A stretch of 10,646 bases of DNA from Gammaproteobacteria bacterium (GTDB lineage: Bacteria; Pseudomonadota; Gammaproteobacteria; Thiohalomonadales; Thiohalomonadaceae), in NCBI GenBank assembly GCA_015232955.1, contig JADFYS010000046.1:1-10646 (forward strand). The letters run 5' to 3'. The position numbers were made by a program, and so were the translations under genes. Shown here piece after piece: positions 1 to 7,097 of this stretch. A model generated the notes under the pieces. It had not been told where the DNA came from. It saw only the letters and a list, made by a program, of their open reading frames with translations, and did no database searches. Position 1 is the stretch's first letter. Each line of letters opens with the position of its first letter.

Positions 1-103
1 GTATCTGGCATGAACATTAGCGTGAAATACATTTCATAATCGAGGGTGACGCCGCACCATTCATGCAAGTTAGGATGAAGGCGGAAGTCCAGTTACAGTG
101 GCT

Positions 104-132
104 CTGGATTCCCGCTTGCGCGGGAATGACGG
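104..132. repeat. Short palindromic repeat (REP-like hairpin)
   Basis: The element contains a perfect 8-base stem, ATTCCCGC (108-115) pairing with GCGGGAAT (120-127), around a TTGC loop, flanked by CTGG on the left and GACGG on the right. This hairpin core with its CTGGATTCCCGC...GCGGGAATGACGG layout resembles dispersed extragenic palindromes seen in many proteobacterial genomes. Only one copy is visible in this window, so its repeat status rests on recall of that motif, not on a count here. It lies in non-coding DNA, as such elements normally do. Confidence 0.6.
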
Positions 133-219
133 TCGTATGTGGATATATTCAAGTTAGCTGAAAACGCAGATTACAGCAAGTCGATAGGTGCGACTTCTCA
201 GCGTTTTGAAATATTCAAT

Positions 220-289
220 GTAGAGTGGATAAGCGAACCGCATCCACCGGCCCGGAATTTGGTGGATGCGCTTCGCTTATCCACCCTAC
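220..289. repeat. Long inverted repeat with 29-base arms
   Basis: Two 29-base arms (220-248 and 261-289) are reverse complements with only two mismatches, separated by a 12-base spacer. The core of the arm reads GTGGATAAGCGAA then CGCATCCACC. This GTGGATAAGCGAAGCGCATC-type palindrome is familiar as a dispersed intergenic repeat in diverse proteobacteria, and the layout of two inverted arms resembles a REPIN or small non-autonomous mobile element. No transposase or clear target-site duplication is visible beside it. In RNA it would form a very stable hairpin. Confidence 0.7.
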
Positions 290-433
290 GAGAGCTCCTC
301 CTCAAGGCAGTTAATAAGCGCGTAGGTTGAATACTTAATTGGCTCACCTGTTGAAGTGGCACTATCAGCCCACTCCAGCGAAAACGCCTGCTTTTCCTCG
401 CACCAGAATCGAAGTTGTGGTCTAATTCGCCCC

Positions 434-1681
434 ATGTTTCGCCCCTATGAACTCTTTATCGGTCTCAGCTATACCCGAGCTAAACGCCGCAACCACTTTA
501 TCTCCTTTATCTCGCTCTCATCGATGATCGGGATCGCCCTTGGCGTGACGGCGCTTATTACCGTCCTCTCGGTGATGAACGGCTTCGAGAACGAGCTACG
601 CCACCGCATTTTGGGGATGACCTCCCACGCTACCATCACCTCCTATGGTGGGGTGATTGAGAACTGGGACGAGCTGCAGCAGCGGGCAGAGGAGCATCCG
701 CGGGTGGTGGCCACCGCCCCCTTCATCCAGAAAGAGGGGATGCTGATGAACGGCGAGGAGGTCAACGGCTCTATTTTGCGCGGGATCATCCCGGCAGAGG
801 AGGCGCAGCTCTCCAGCGTCGCAACAAGTATGGTTGAGGGGCGGTTTGAAGATCTGGTTGCGGGGGGCTATCACATTGTCTTGGGTGGGGATCTCGCCCG
901 GGCGCTGGGGGTGGGGGTCGGCGATCGCGTCACCGTGGTCTCCCCCACGATCAATGTCTCTCTTGCCGGTGTGATGCCCCGCCTCAAGCGGTTTCAGGTG
1001 AGTGGTATCTTCTCGGTGGGGATGTACGAATATGATAGTGCCATGGCCTTTATCCATATCGAGGATGCACAGCGTCTCTTTCGGATGCAGGATCAGGTCT
1101 CTGGACTCCGTCTTGAACTGGATGATCTCTATCGCGCCCCGTTTATCGCCCGCGAACTGGCCGCCTCCCTCTCGCGTCACTTCTGGGTTCGTGACTGGAC
1201 TCAGTCCCATCGCAACTTCTTTCGTGCCATTCAGACCGAGAAGACGGTGATGTTTGTCATCCTTCTCCTTATTGTCGCCGTCGCCGCATTTAACATCGTT
1301 TCGACCCTGGTGATGGTGGTCACCGACAAGCAGAGTGATATTGCAATTCTGCGCACCCTTGGCAGTTCACCGACGAGCGTGATGATGATCTTTATGGTCC
1401 AGGGGACGGTGATCGGCCTTATCGGAACCGGTCTCGGCATCGCAGGCGGGGTGGCGCTGGCTCTTAATGTTGAGACCATTGTCCCGGCCATTGAGAGCTT
1501 CTTCGGAGTGCAGTTTCTGCCGGCAGATGTCTACTACATTAGCGATCTACCCTCCGAACTGCACTGGGGGGATGTCGGACGAATCGGTATCGTCTCTTTT
1601 CTGCTCTCGGTTGTGGCGACCCTCTATCCTGCGTGGCGTGCATCACGGGTGCAACCGGCGGAGTCTCTGCGTTATGAGTAG
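434..1681 (+). CDS. lolC: Lipoprotein-releasing ABC transporter permease (LolC/LolE family)
   Basis: This is the inner-membrane permease that, with LolD, extracts outer-membrane lipoproteins from the inner membrane and hands them to LolA. The 415-residue product has the family layout: helix 1 at about 23-49, a large periplasmic domain at about 50-268, then helices at about 271-297, 314-342 and 381-400, and the conserved ending ATLYPAWRASRVQPAESLRYE-like at 395-415. The stretch around residues 169-192 (SPTINVSLAGVMPRLKRF) aligns with the LolC Hook loop that contacts LolA. I chose ATG 434 because MFRPYELFIGLSYTRAKRRN is the usual family N-terminus; a GTG at 356 would add 26 residues without family character. 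No strong ribosome-binding site precedes 434. The stop overlaps the lolD start by 8 bases. LolC versus LolE naming is uncertain; a hybrid LolF-type role is possible. Confidence 0.9.
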   Translation: MFRPYELFIGLSYTRAKRRNHFISFISLSSMIGIALGVTALITVLSVMNGFENELRHRILGMTSHATITSYGGVIENWDELQQRAEEHPRVVATAPFIQKEGMLMNGEEVNGSILRGIIPAEEAQLSSVATSMVEGRFEDLVAGGYHIVLGGDLARALGVGVGDRVTVVSPTINVSLAGVMPRLKRFQVSGIFSVGMYEYDSAMAFIHIEDAQRLFRMQDQVSGLRLELDDLYRAPFIARELAASLSRHFWVRDWTQSHRNFFRAIQTEKTVMFVILLLIVAVAAFNIVSTLVMVVTDKQSDIAILRTLGSSPTSVMMIFMVQGTVIGLIGTGLGIAGGVALALNVETIVPAIESFFGVQFLPADVYYISDLPSELHWGDVGRIGIVSFLLSVVATLYPAWRASRVQPAESLRYE

Positions 1682-2360
1682 TGACGGTGTGGTCATCGCC
1701 TGTCAGGGGGTCACCAAACGCTTTAGTGAGGGAGATCTCTATGCCGATGTCCTGCGTGGGATCGATTTCGAACTGAAGCAGGGGGAGCAGGTGGCGATCG
1801 TCGGCAGCTCCGGTAGTGGCAAAAGTACCCTTCTCCATCTACTGGGGGGGCTGGATCTCCCCACTTCGGGCAGTGTCACCGTGGCGGGTGAAAACCTCGC
1901 GACCCTTGGCGAACGGGAACGGGGTCGCCTGCGCAACCGCACCCTCGGCTTTGTCTATCAGTTTCATCATCTTCTGCCTGAATTTAGTGCGGTAGAGAAT
2001 GTGGCGATGCCACTGCTGATTCGGGGGGAGAGTGTCGCCAACGCAAACCGGGCGGCAGCAGAGATCCTGGGGCAGGTGGGGCTGGATCACCGCCTGCGTC
2101 ACAAGCCGGGAGAGCTCTCGGGGGGAGAGAGGCAGCGCGCTGCCATCGCCCGTGCTCTAGTGACCCGTCCTGCGGCCATTCTTGCCGATGAACCGACGGG
2201 GAACCTCGACCGCAAGGTTGCGGCGCAGGTGACGAAACTAATGGCCGAGCTCAATCAGGAGCGGCGGACGAGCTTGTTGGTGGTGACTCATGATCTGCAG
2301 CTGGCAGAGGAGATGGATCGGGTGGTGACGCTGGTGGACGGCGTTTTGCAGCCCGCCTGA
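1674..2360 (+). CDS. lolD: Lipoprotein-releasing ABC transporter ATP-binding protein LolD
   Basis: LolD is the ATPase of the Lol transporter. The 228-residue product has every nucleotide-binding motif: Walker A GSSGSGKST (44-52), Q-loop with the LolD-typical YQFHHLLPEFSAVENV (Q96), signature LSGGERQR (148-155), Walker B ILADEPTGNLD with D172 and E173, and H-loop His206. The YQFHHLLPEF sequence separates LolD from related MacB and FtsE ATPases. The start ATG 1674 lies inside the lolC end (8-base overlap), with GGAG about 10 bases upstream, so translation is probably coupled. The 3' end, about 110 bases, is also read on the opposite strand by the DUF2062 gene. No lolE follows. Confidence 0.95.
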   Translation: MSSDGVVIACQGVTKRFSEGDLYADVLRGIDFELKQGEQVAIVGSSGSGKSTLLHLLGGLDLPTSGSVTVAGENLATLGERERGRLRNRTLGFVYQFHHLLPEFSAVENVAMPLLIRGESVANANRAAAEILGQVGLDHRLRHKPGELSGGERQRAAIARALVTRPAAILADEPTGNLDRKVAAQVTKLMAELNQERRTSLLVVTHDLQLAEEMDRVVTLVDGVLQPA

Positions 2361-2874
2361 GGAGATTCACCTGTACCCGGGTACGCCAACGGCTAACCAG
2401 ATGGAGACGCCAGAGCAGGCGCACGGTGCAGTAGCCGAGTAGTGATGAGATCACCCCGAGAACGAGACATCCCAGAAGGAAGGGTTGCCAGATGAACTGC
2501 ATCCCCTCCACCAGCCACTCCCAGCTCAACTCAAAGCTGAACGCCTGTGGTGGTCGTCCAAGAAGCGCCAGCCCAAAACGATAGGCAAAATAGAACATAG
2601 GGGGCATCGTCACCGGATTGGTGATCCAGACCAGCGCCACAGATAGCGGGAGGTTGACCCGAAACAGCACCGCAAGCGCAGCAGCCATAATCATCTGGCT
2701 CGGCAGGGGTACCCACGCCATAAAAAGCCCCACTGCAAAGGCGCCAGATGCGGATCTCCGATTGAGATACCAGAGACGGGGATCTTGAATCAAGCTACCC
2801 AGAACCTGCAGATGACGGTGTTCACGCAGCGTCTTGTGGTCGGGCATCAGTTTGGAGAGAAACTTAGGTGGCAT
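2251..2874 (-). CDS. DUF2062 domain-containing membrane protein
   Basis: The function is unknown. The 207-residue product matches the DUF2062 family as I recall it: an N-terminal KFLSKLMPDHKTLREHRHL segment, then LWYLNRRSASGAFAVGLFMAWVPLPSQM and the highly conserved VNLPLSVALVWITNPVTMPPMFYFAYR region at about 73-99. Hydrophobic segments lie at about 44-72, 78-100 and 130-156. ATG 2874 is chosen because MPPKFLSKLMPDH is the family start; an ATG at 2997 would add 41 residues from AT-rich spacer DNA. There is no clear ribosome-binding site. Residues 172-207 (proline- and serine-rich, AAKRRPPASPP...) are encoded antisense to the end of lolD and look like readthrough after loss of an earlier stop. 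The family core is complete without this tail. Confidence 0.87.
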   Translation of the reverse strand: MPPKFLSKLMPDHKTLREHRHLQVLGSLIQDPRLWYLNRRSASGAFAVGLFMAWVPLPSQMIMAAALAVLFRVNLPLSVALVWITNPVTMPPMFYFAYRFGLALLGRPPQAFSFELSWEWLVEGMQFIWQPFLLGCLVLGVISSLLGYCTVRLLWRLHLVSRWRTRVQVNLLRRAAKRRPPASPPDPSPLPAADHESPPTSSSAAPD

Positions 2875-3042
2875 TGCACTATTATCCACTTTTTGACAAC
2901 GGGGTGGAAGCGGTTCATCATCTGGGTGAAGCAGTTTTCCGTAATTAATGTTATCTATTAATAGATTTAGATAATATATTGATATCACTATTCCCATTGT
3001 ATCTTTTTCAGAGTTTATGAGGCAAGTTCAAAGGGGTGTCCG
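2875..3042. promoter_or_regulatory. AT-rich divergent spacer with palindrome, DUF2062/comEC
   Basis: The spacer lies between the divergently transcribed DUF2062 and comEC genes. The part from about 2938 to 3005 is strikingly AT-rich against its GC-rich flanks. It contains a perfect 14-base palindrome ATCTATTAATAGAT (2953-2966) and an overlapping inverted repeat TTATCTA (2951-2957) with TAGATAA (2968-2974). For comEC a weak promoter TTGATA (2979-2984) with TATCTT (3000-3005) has a short 15-base spacer. The comEC ribosome-binding site AAAGGGG (3030-3036) sits 6 bases before its ATG. A promoter region and possible operator are inferred; no regulator is identified. Confidence 0.4.
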
Positions 3043-5385
3043 ATGACTGCCAGCGATGCTCTCGCCCTGCTGGGGGGGAATCTGCTGTTACAGCTACTGC
3101 CCCAATTCCCTCCCTGGAGCTGGTGGTGGCTGTTGCTGCTTTTGCCTCCGCTACTCCTCTATCGGCGGTCGCCACGCCTCTCCCGACCGCTGTTAATCGC
3201 CACTGCCAGTGGTCTCTGGCTACTGGCAAACGCCTCAGCTCTTCTTCAGCAGCTCCCCCCCGAACTGGAGGGGGTCAATCTAGAGTTAACCGGTACCATC
3301 GCCTCTCTACCCTCTCTGGGTGAAGGGGGGCGTCGCCATCTATTTCGGGTGGAGGAGGGGAGACGGCTCGGGGAGCTGGTCAAGCTCCCGGAACTGATCC
3401 GCCTCAGCTGGTACCACGACCCGCCCTCCACCCTCCGCCCGGGAGAGCGGTGGCAACTGACCGTTCGGCTCAAAAGGCCGTGGGGAATGAGCAACCCCGG
3501 AACCTTCGATTATGAGCAGTGGCTCTTTCACAACGGCATCGCTGCCACCGGTTATGTCCGCCGAGGAGAGGATAATCGCCCTCTCGGTGGTGAGGGGGCA
3601 GGGCCGATCGACCGTCTCCGTTATCACCTCTATCTTCAACTGCAACAGCGCCTGAACGACTCCCCCTATGCGGGGGTGATGACGGCGCTGGTGGTGGGGG
3701 AGCGTTCGGGGATTAGTGATGCGCAGTGGCAGCTCTTTCTCGAGACCGGAACCAACCATCTGATGGCCATCTCGGGTCTCCATGTCGGTCTGGTGGCGGG
3801 GGTGATCTTCTTTCTTGCCCGTGGGGCTTGGTGCTGGTTTCCGGGAGGAACCACTCTTGTGGCGGCTCCGCGCTTTGCGGCGATCGCAGCGCTTTTGGGG
3901 GCGCTGCTCTACGCCGCGCTCGCCGGGTTTTCGATCCCCACACAGCGGGCACTGATTATGGTTGCGGTGGGGTTGGGGGCAGTACTGTTACGGCGAGCGG
4001 TCTCCCCGGGGCAACTGCTCTCTGTTGCTATGATTCTGGTCATCTTGTGGCAGCCTATGGCACCGCTCTCTCCCGGATTCTGGCTCTCTTTTGCTGCTGT
4101 GGCGGCCATCTTCTATTTTGTGAGGCGCAGTGGCTCCCCCAAGGGGATGGTTGCTCGGCTGTGGCAACTTCTGCTGCTCCAGATGATCCTCTTTCTCACT
4201 CTGCTGCCCCTTCTCGCACACCACTTCGGTCAGGTGTCGCTTCTCGCCCCCCTCGCCAACCTGATTGCGGTCCCCTTTGTCGGTATGGTGATTGTGCCGC
4301 TGCTTCTGCTTGGGGTGGTGCTGTTGGCGCTGCACCCGCTACTGGCCGATCCCTTTCTCCACTTCTCTGCGCTGTTAATGGGGTGGCTGCTCCAGTTTCT
4401 ACAGCAGCTACAGCCACTCGCCCCGCCCTACCTGCTCCACTCCCCCGGTCTGGGGGCGACACTGCTTGCGCTGTTGGGGGCCATCTGGCTGACGGCGCCT
4501 CGAGGGTGGCCCGGGCGCGCACTTGGAGTGATCGCCTTTGTTCCGTTGCTATTTACCCTACCACCCCGCCCTGATCCCGGCGAGGCGCGAGTGACGGTAG
4601 TGGATGTCGGACAGGGGTTGGCGACGCTGGTGGAGACCCGTAACCACCTTTTGATCTTTGATACCGGCCCCCGTTTCCCTTCAGGCTTTAATACCGGTAG
4701 CGCTGTCATTGTCCCGATGCTCCGGGCGAGGGGGCGGACGCAGGTTGATCGTCTGATCATCAGCCATGGTGATATCGATCATATCGGTGGAGCGAGGGCG
4801 GTGAGTGAAGAGATGACGGTGGCGCAGATCCTCACCTCGGTGCCTGAAGCGGTGGAGTGGGCCGCTTCCCGCCCCTGTTATCGTGGTGAGTCGTGGCAGT
4901 GGGACGGGGTGGCGTTTCGTCTAATCCACCCGCCACGACAACAGGCGGCAACAACCTCAGAGAACGATCTCTCCTGTGTGCTCCAGATCACTGCCGGAGA
5001 GGAGAGCCTTCTTTTGACCGGAGATATCGAGGCCGCAGCGGAACGATCACTGGTTGCCGCCGAAGGGGCGGCACTCCACTCCACCTATCTGGTTGTTCCG
5101 CACCACGGTAGCCGAACCTCCTCGACCCCCGCCTTTATCGAACAGGTCTCACCCCGCTGGGCGATTATTCCTGCCGGAAGAAGAAATCGTTTCCGCTTTC
5201 CCCATCCTGAGGTGGAGGCGCGTTATCGTCAGGCAGGCGCCTCCACGGTTGTGACTGGCGATGAAGGGGCGATCACCTTGACCCTCGGTGCGACGCCTCC
5301 AGTGCCACTGCAGCGACACCGCCTGCAGCAGCGCCGCTACTGGCACTCTATACCCACAAATAACAGTTACGACCGTGTCTGGTAG
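3043..5385 (+). CDS. comEC: DNA internalization-related competence protein ComEC/Rec2
   Basis: ComEC forms the inner-membrane channel that carries single-stranded DNA into the cytoplasm during natural transformation. The 780-residue product has the three expected parts. An N-terminal hydrophobic and soluble region (about 1-200) includes the family signature PGTFDYEQWLFHNGIAATGYV at 152-172. The Competence membrane domain (about 210-505) contains HLMAISGLHVGLV at 239-251 and many helices. The C-terminal metallo-beta-lactamase-like domain (about 515-750) carries DVGQG (521-525), SHGDIDHIGG (574-583), NDLSCVLQI (641-649), LLLTGDIE (656-662) and VPHHGS (685-690). The metal-binding pattern looks intact. 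The start is supported by AAAGGGG 6 bases upstream. Length and domain order are normal for ComEC of Gram-negative bacteria. The last 19 bases overlap the end of soeC on the other strand. Other competence genes are not in the window. Confidence 0.95.
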   Translation: MTASDALALLGGNLLLQLLPQFPPWSWWWLLLLLPPLLLYRRSPRLSRPLLIATASGLWLLANASALLQQLPPELEGVNLELTGTIASLPSLGEGGRRHLFRVEEGRRLGELVKLPELIRLSWYHDPPSTLRPGERWQLTVRLKRPWGMSNPGTFDYEQWLFHNGIAATGYVRRGEDNRPLGGEGAGPIDRLRYHLYLQLQQRLNDSPYAGVMTALVVGERSGISDAQWQLFLETGTNHLMAISGLHVGLVAGVIFFLARGAWCWFPGGTTLVAAPRFAAIAALLGALLYAALAGFSIPTQRALIMVAVGLGAVLLRRAVSPGQLLSVAMILVILWQPMAPLSPGFWLSFAAVAAIFYFVRRSGSPKGMVARLWQLLLLQMILFLTLLPLLAHHFGQVSLLAPLANLIAVPFVGMVIVPLLLLGVVLLALHPLLADPFLHFSALLMGWLLQFLQQLQPLAPPYLLHSPGLGATLLALLGAIWLTAPRGWPGRALGVIAFVPLLFTLPPRPDPGEARVTVVDVGQGLATLVETRNHLLIFDTGPRFPSGFNTGSAVIVPMLRARGRTQVDRLIISHGDIDHIGGARAVSEEMTVAQILTSVPEAVEWAASRPCYRGESWQWDGVAFRLIHPPRQQAATTSENDLSCVLQITAGEESLLLTGDIEAAAERSLVAAEGAALHSTYLVVPHHGSRTSSTPAFIEQVSPRWAIIPAGRRNRFRFPHPEVEARYRQAGASTVVTGDEGAITLTLGATPPVPLQRHRLQQRRYWHSIPTNNSYDRVW
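5301..5347. other. Imperfect hairpin at the comEC/soeC convergent ends
   Basis: AGTGCCA (5301-5307) is the reverse complement of TGGCACT (5341-5347), and AGCG/CGCT pairing inside extends the stem imperfectly. It lies in the last codons of comEC and about 20 bases beyond the soeC stop on the minus strand. It could act as a 3'-end structure for the soe transcript, but neither strand has a T-run after it, so it is not a classical intrinsic terminator. It may be just GC-rich coding sequence. Confidence 0.25.
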
Positions 5386-6350
5386 TAGAGGTTTTGCGGG
5401 TGCTTTGCCTCGGCAAAAAAGTACCACCGTTCGGCAAGTAGACCGAGATACTGACTGCCAAAGGCGGCCAGAAGTAACTCAAGACTCCCGCCACCGACAA
5501 GGGACGGAGTGAGGAGAAGAAGTGGTAGAGGGAAGAGGAGGAGGAGAAATCCGTTACGAACGGCAGTGACCGTCCGCGGTGAGCGGTGGTGAAAAAACTC
5601 GCGGGTGTTAAATGAATCCCCGACGAACCCCATCGCCTTTTGGGTGACAATGGTGTGACGGACGCCAATGGCGCTCTGCAGCGACGACTTTCCCCGTAGT
5701 TTATGGTTGCGGTAGAGCGCTGCACTTCGCCCGAACAGGGCAAGGGTGGTGGCCACCACCGCCCACCCTCCAAAAAAGCTGACCAGCCCGTTTTCCATCC
5801 AGGCAGCGAGCAGGGCCGCCACCATAAAGCCAGAGGCGATACCGAAGAGGGTGAAGTTAAGCACCGTCAGCGGGGTGTGCCACTGCTGAATAAAACGGAC
5901 CGCGGCATAGATCATCGAGGTACAGATGAAGAGAGAGAAGACCATCACTGTCGCCACTGTCCCGGCGATGAGGGTGGGGTCGAGACTGAAATCCTCGCCG
6001 ATGGTAATGAGCGGCTGGGTAAGCCCCAGATAGTGCAGCAGGGCGTAGAGAGCAATGGTCACCATCGTCAGCGGCAGGGCGATCACCTCTCGCGATAGCC
6101 ATGAGCTGCGCCAGCGGCTGGCAGTACGCCACGCCCGCTCTGGTCGGCCGAGATGAAATACCGACGAGAAGAGTCCCAAGGCGAGAAAGCAGAGCGCGAG
6201 GAGGCTACCGTACTGATAGAAGAGGGTGCCGGGGTCGTGCTCCAGCAGCCCGGTCAGTCGGTAGAGCTGAGCGGTGAAGAGCGCCAGAAACAGCCCCTGG
6301 CCGACACCGATTAAGGTGGTGAGAAAGATTACAGAAAAGGCGGGATGCAT
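5367..6350 (-). CDS. soeC: Sulfite dehydrogenase membrane anchor subunit SoeC (DmsC family)
   Basis: SoeC anchors the sulfite-oxidising complex to the cytoplasmic membrane and passes electrons to the quinone pool. The 327-residue product has about eight hydrophobic helices (near 5-30, 46-65, 88-108, 126-151, 158-184, 188-208, 262-285 and 289-310). The conserved segment FHLGRPERAWR (65-75) followed by WRSSWLSREV (80-89), and the C-terminal LLAERWYFFAEAKHPQNLYY, are typical of DmsC-type anchors of sulfite dehydrogenases. ATG 6350 is preceded by GAGGAG at proper spacing and lies 23 bases after the soeB stop. The gene is last in the operon, and its final 19 bases overlap comEC. DmsC-family anchors also serve dimethylsulfoxide and polysulfide reductases, so the substrate assignment leans on SoeA and SoeB. 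Confidence 0.87.
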   Translation of the reverse strand: MHPAFSVIFLTTLIGVGQGLFLALFTAQLYRLTGLLEHDPGTLFYQYGSLLALCFLALGLFSSVFHLGRPERAWRTASRWRSSWLSREVIALPLTMVTIALYALLHYLGLTQPLITIGEDFSLDPTLIAGTVATVMVFSLFICTSMIYAAVRFIQQWHTPLTVLNFTLFGIASGFMVAALLAAWMENGLVSFFGGWAVVATTLALFGRSAALYRNHKLRGKSSLQSAIGVRHTIVTQKAMGFVGDSFNTREFFHHRSPRTVTAVRNGFLLLLFPLPLLLLTPSLVGGGSLELLLAAFGSQYLGLLAERWYFFAEAKHPQNLYYQTRS

Positions 6351-6373
6351 CGGGTTCTCCTCACGCGCTATGG

Positions 6374-7096
6374 TTACCAGGCGACATCATCAATGGTATC
6401 GCCACTGTCGATGGGGACAATCTCCTCCTTCTGCAGCGGGTTGTTGACCCGCACCAGCTCATCTTCATGGATGTGGAGACGAATCTTCCGCCGAGGGAGA
6501 TAGTGGTTACCGGGATTGGTCCCCCATTCCGGCATTAGCGGGTAGCCCCCCTGTTCGCGAATCGCAACCGAGACTTCGGAGTCGGGATCGTGGACATCGC
6601 CAAAGAGACGGGCGCTGGTGGGGCAGGCGAGAACACACGCCGGTTTGCGTTCACTCTCCGGCAGTTGGGTATCACTAATCCGGTCGATGCAGAGGGTACA
6701 CTTTTTCATCACCCGCTGCTTCTCGTCGAACTCACGCGCACCATAAGGGCAGGCCCAGGAGCAGTATTTACAGCCGATACACTTATCATAATCGACCAGC
6801 ACCACACCATTATCCTCCCGTTTATAGGAGGCCCCAGTGGGGCAGACCGGAACACACGGTGGCTCTTCACAGTGGAGGCAGCTCTTGGGGAAGTGGACGG
6901 TCTCGGTGTTGGGGTAGCTTCCAAACTCATAGGTCTGCACCCGGTTGAAGAAGGTACCACTAGGATCGGCGTCATAGGGGTTGTGATCGCTCATCGGCCC
7001 GGCCCAGCCAGAGGTGTTCCACTCTTTACAGGAGGTCACACAGGCGTGACAGCCAACACAGACATTGAGGTCAATGACCAGCGCCAGTTGCGTCAT
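6374..7096 (-). CDS. soeB: Sulfite dehydrogenase iron-sulfur subunit SoeB
   Basis: SoeB carries electrons from the molybdenum subunit SoeA to the anchor SoeC. The 240-residue product holds sixteen cysteines in four clusters: C13/C16/C19/C23, C73/C76/C81/C85, C106/C109/C112/C116 and C133/C136/C154/C158, enough for four 4Fe-4S centres as in the DmsB/PsrB/SoeB group. The start VIDLNVCVGCHACVTSCKEWN is characteristic. ATG 7096 is chosen over an upstream in-frame ATG at 7219 because it has a GGTGAG ribosome-binding site, gives the family N-terminus, and sits one base after the soeA stop (TGA-G-ATG). The 41-residue extension would be the soeA end read in another frame. No signal peptide is present, so the protein stays in the cytoplasm. 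Confidence 0.93.
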   Translation of the reverse strand: MTQLALVIDLNVCVGCHACVTSCKEWNTSGWAGPMSDHNPYDADPSGTFFNRVQTYEFGSYPNTETVHFPKSCLHCEEPPCVPVCPTGASYKREDNGVVLVDYDKCIGCKYCSWACPYGAREFDEKQRVMKKCTLCIDRISDTQLPESERKPACVLACPTSARLFGDVHDPDSEVSVAIREQGGYPLMPEWGTNPGNHYLPRRKIRLHIHEDELVRVNNPLQKEEIVPIDSGDTIDDVAW

Positions 7097-7097
7097 C

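Larger units (their letters stand above)
1..433. other. Non-coding region upstream of lolC
   Basis: No convincing protein-coding gene is visible here. Short open frames exist, but one of them (139-330) runs straight through a long palindromic repeat and has no family resemblance. The stretch holds two unrelated palindromic elements (104-132 and 220-289) and then about 145 bases leading to lolC. A weak sigma70-like pair, TTGGCT at 339-344 and TATCAG at 363-368 with an 18-base spacer, is the best promoter candidate I can find for lolCD, but it matches consensus poorly. No upstream gene enters the window from the left. Confidence 0.6.

Noticed and set aside
220..289. Possible CRISPR repeat or intrinsic terminator
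   Set aside because: There is a single inverted pair with no direct-repeat array or spacers, and no T-run follows the hairpin on either strand.
139..330. 63-codon plus-strand open frame upstream of lolC
   Set aside because: It reads through the long inverted repeat at 220-289, has no ribosome-binding site I can see and resembles no family; the repeat explains the sequence.
356..433. GTG start that would lengthen LolC by 26 residues
   Set aside because: The added residues lack membrane-permease character, while MFRPYELFIGL from ATG 434 is the usual family start.
596..1210. 204-codon minus-strand open frame inside lolC
   Set aside because: It is antisense to well-conserved lolC, and its composition is what the complement of that coding sequence would give.
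2875..2997. Upstream ATG at 2997 that would lengthen the DUF2062 protein by 41 residues
   Set aside because: The extra codons come from AT-rich intergenic DNA with palindromes, and family homology begins at the ATG at 2874.
3726..4574. 282-codon plus-strand open frame inside comEC
   Set aside because: It is an out-of-frame reading of the comEC membrane domain, rich in Ala, Gly, Ser and Arg, with no recognisable domain.
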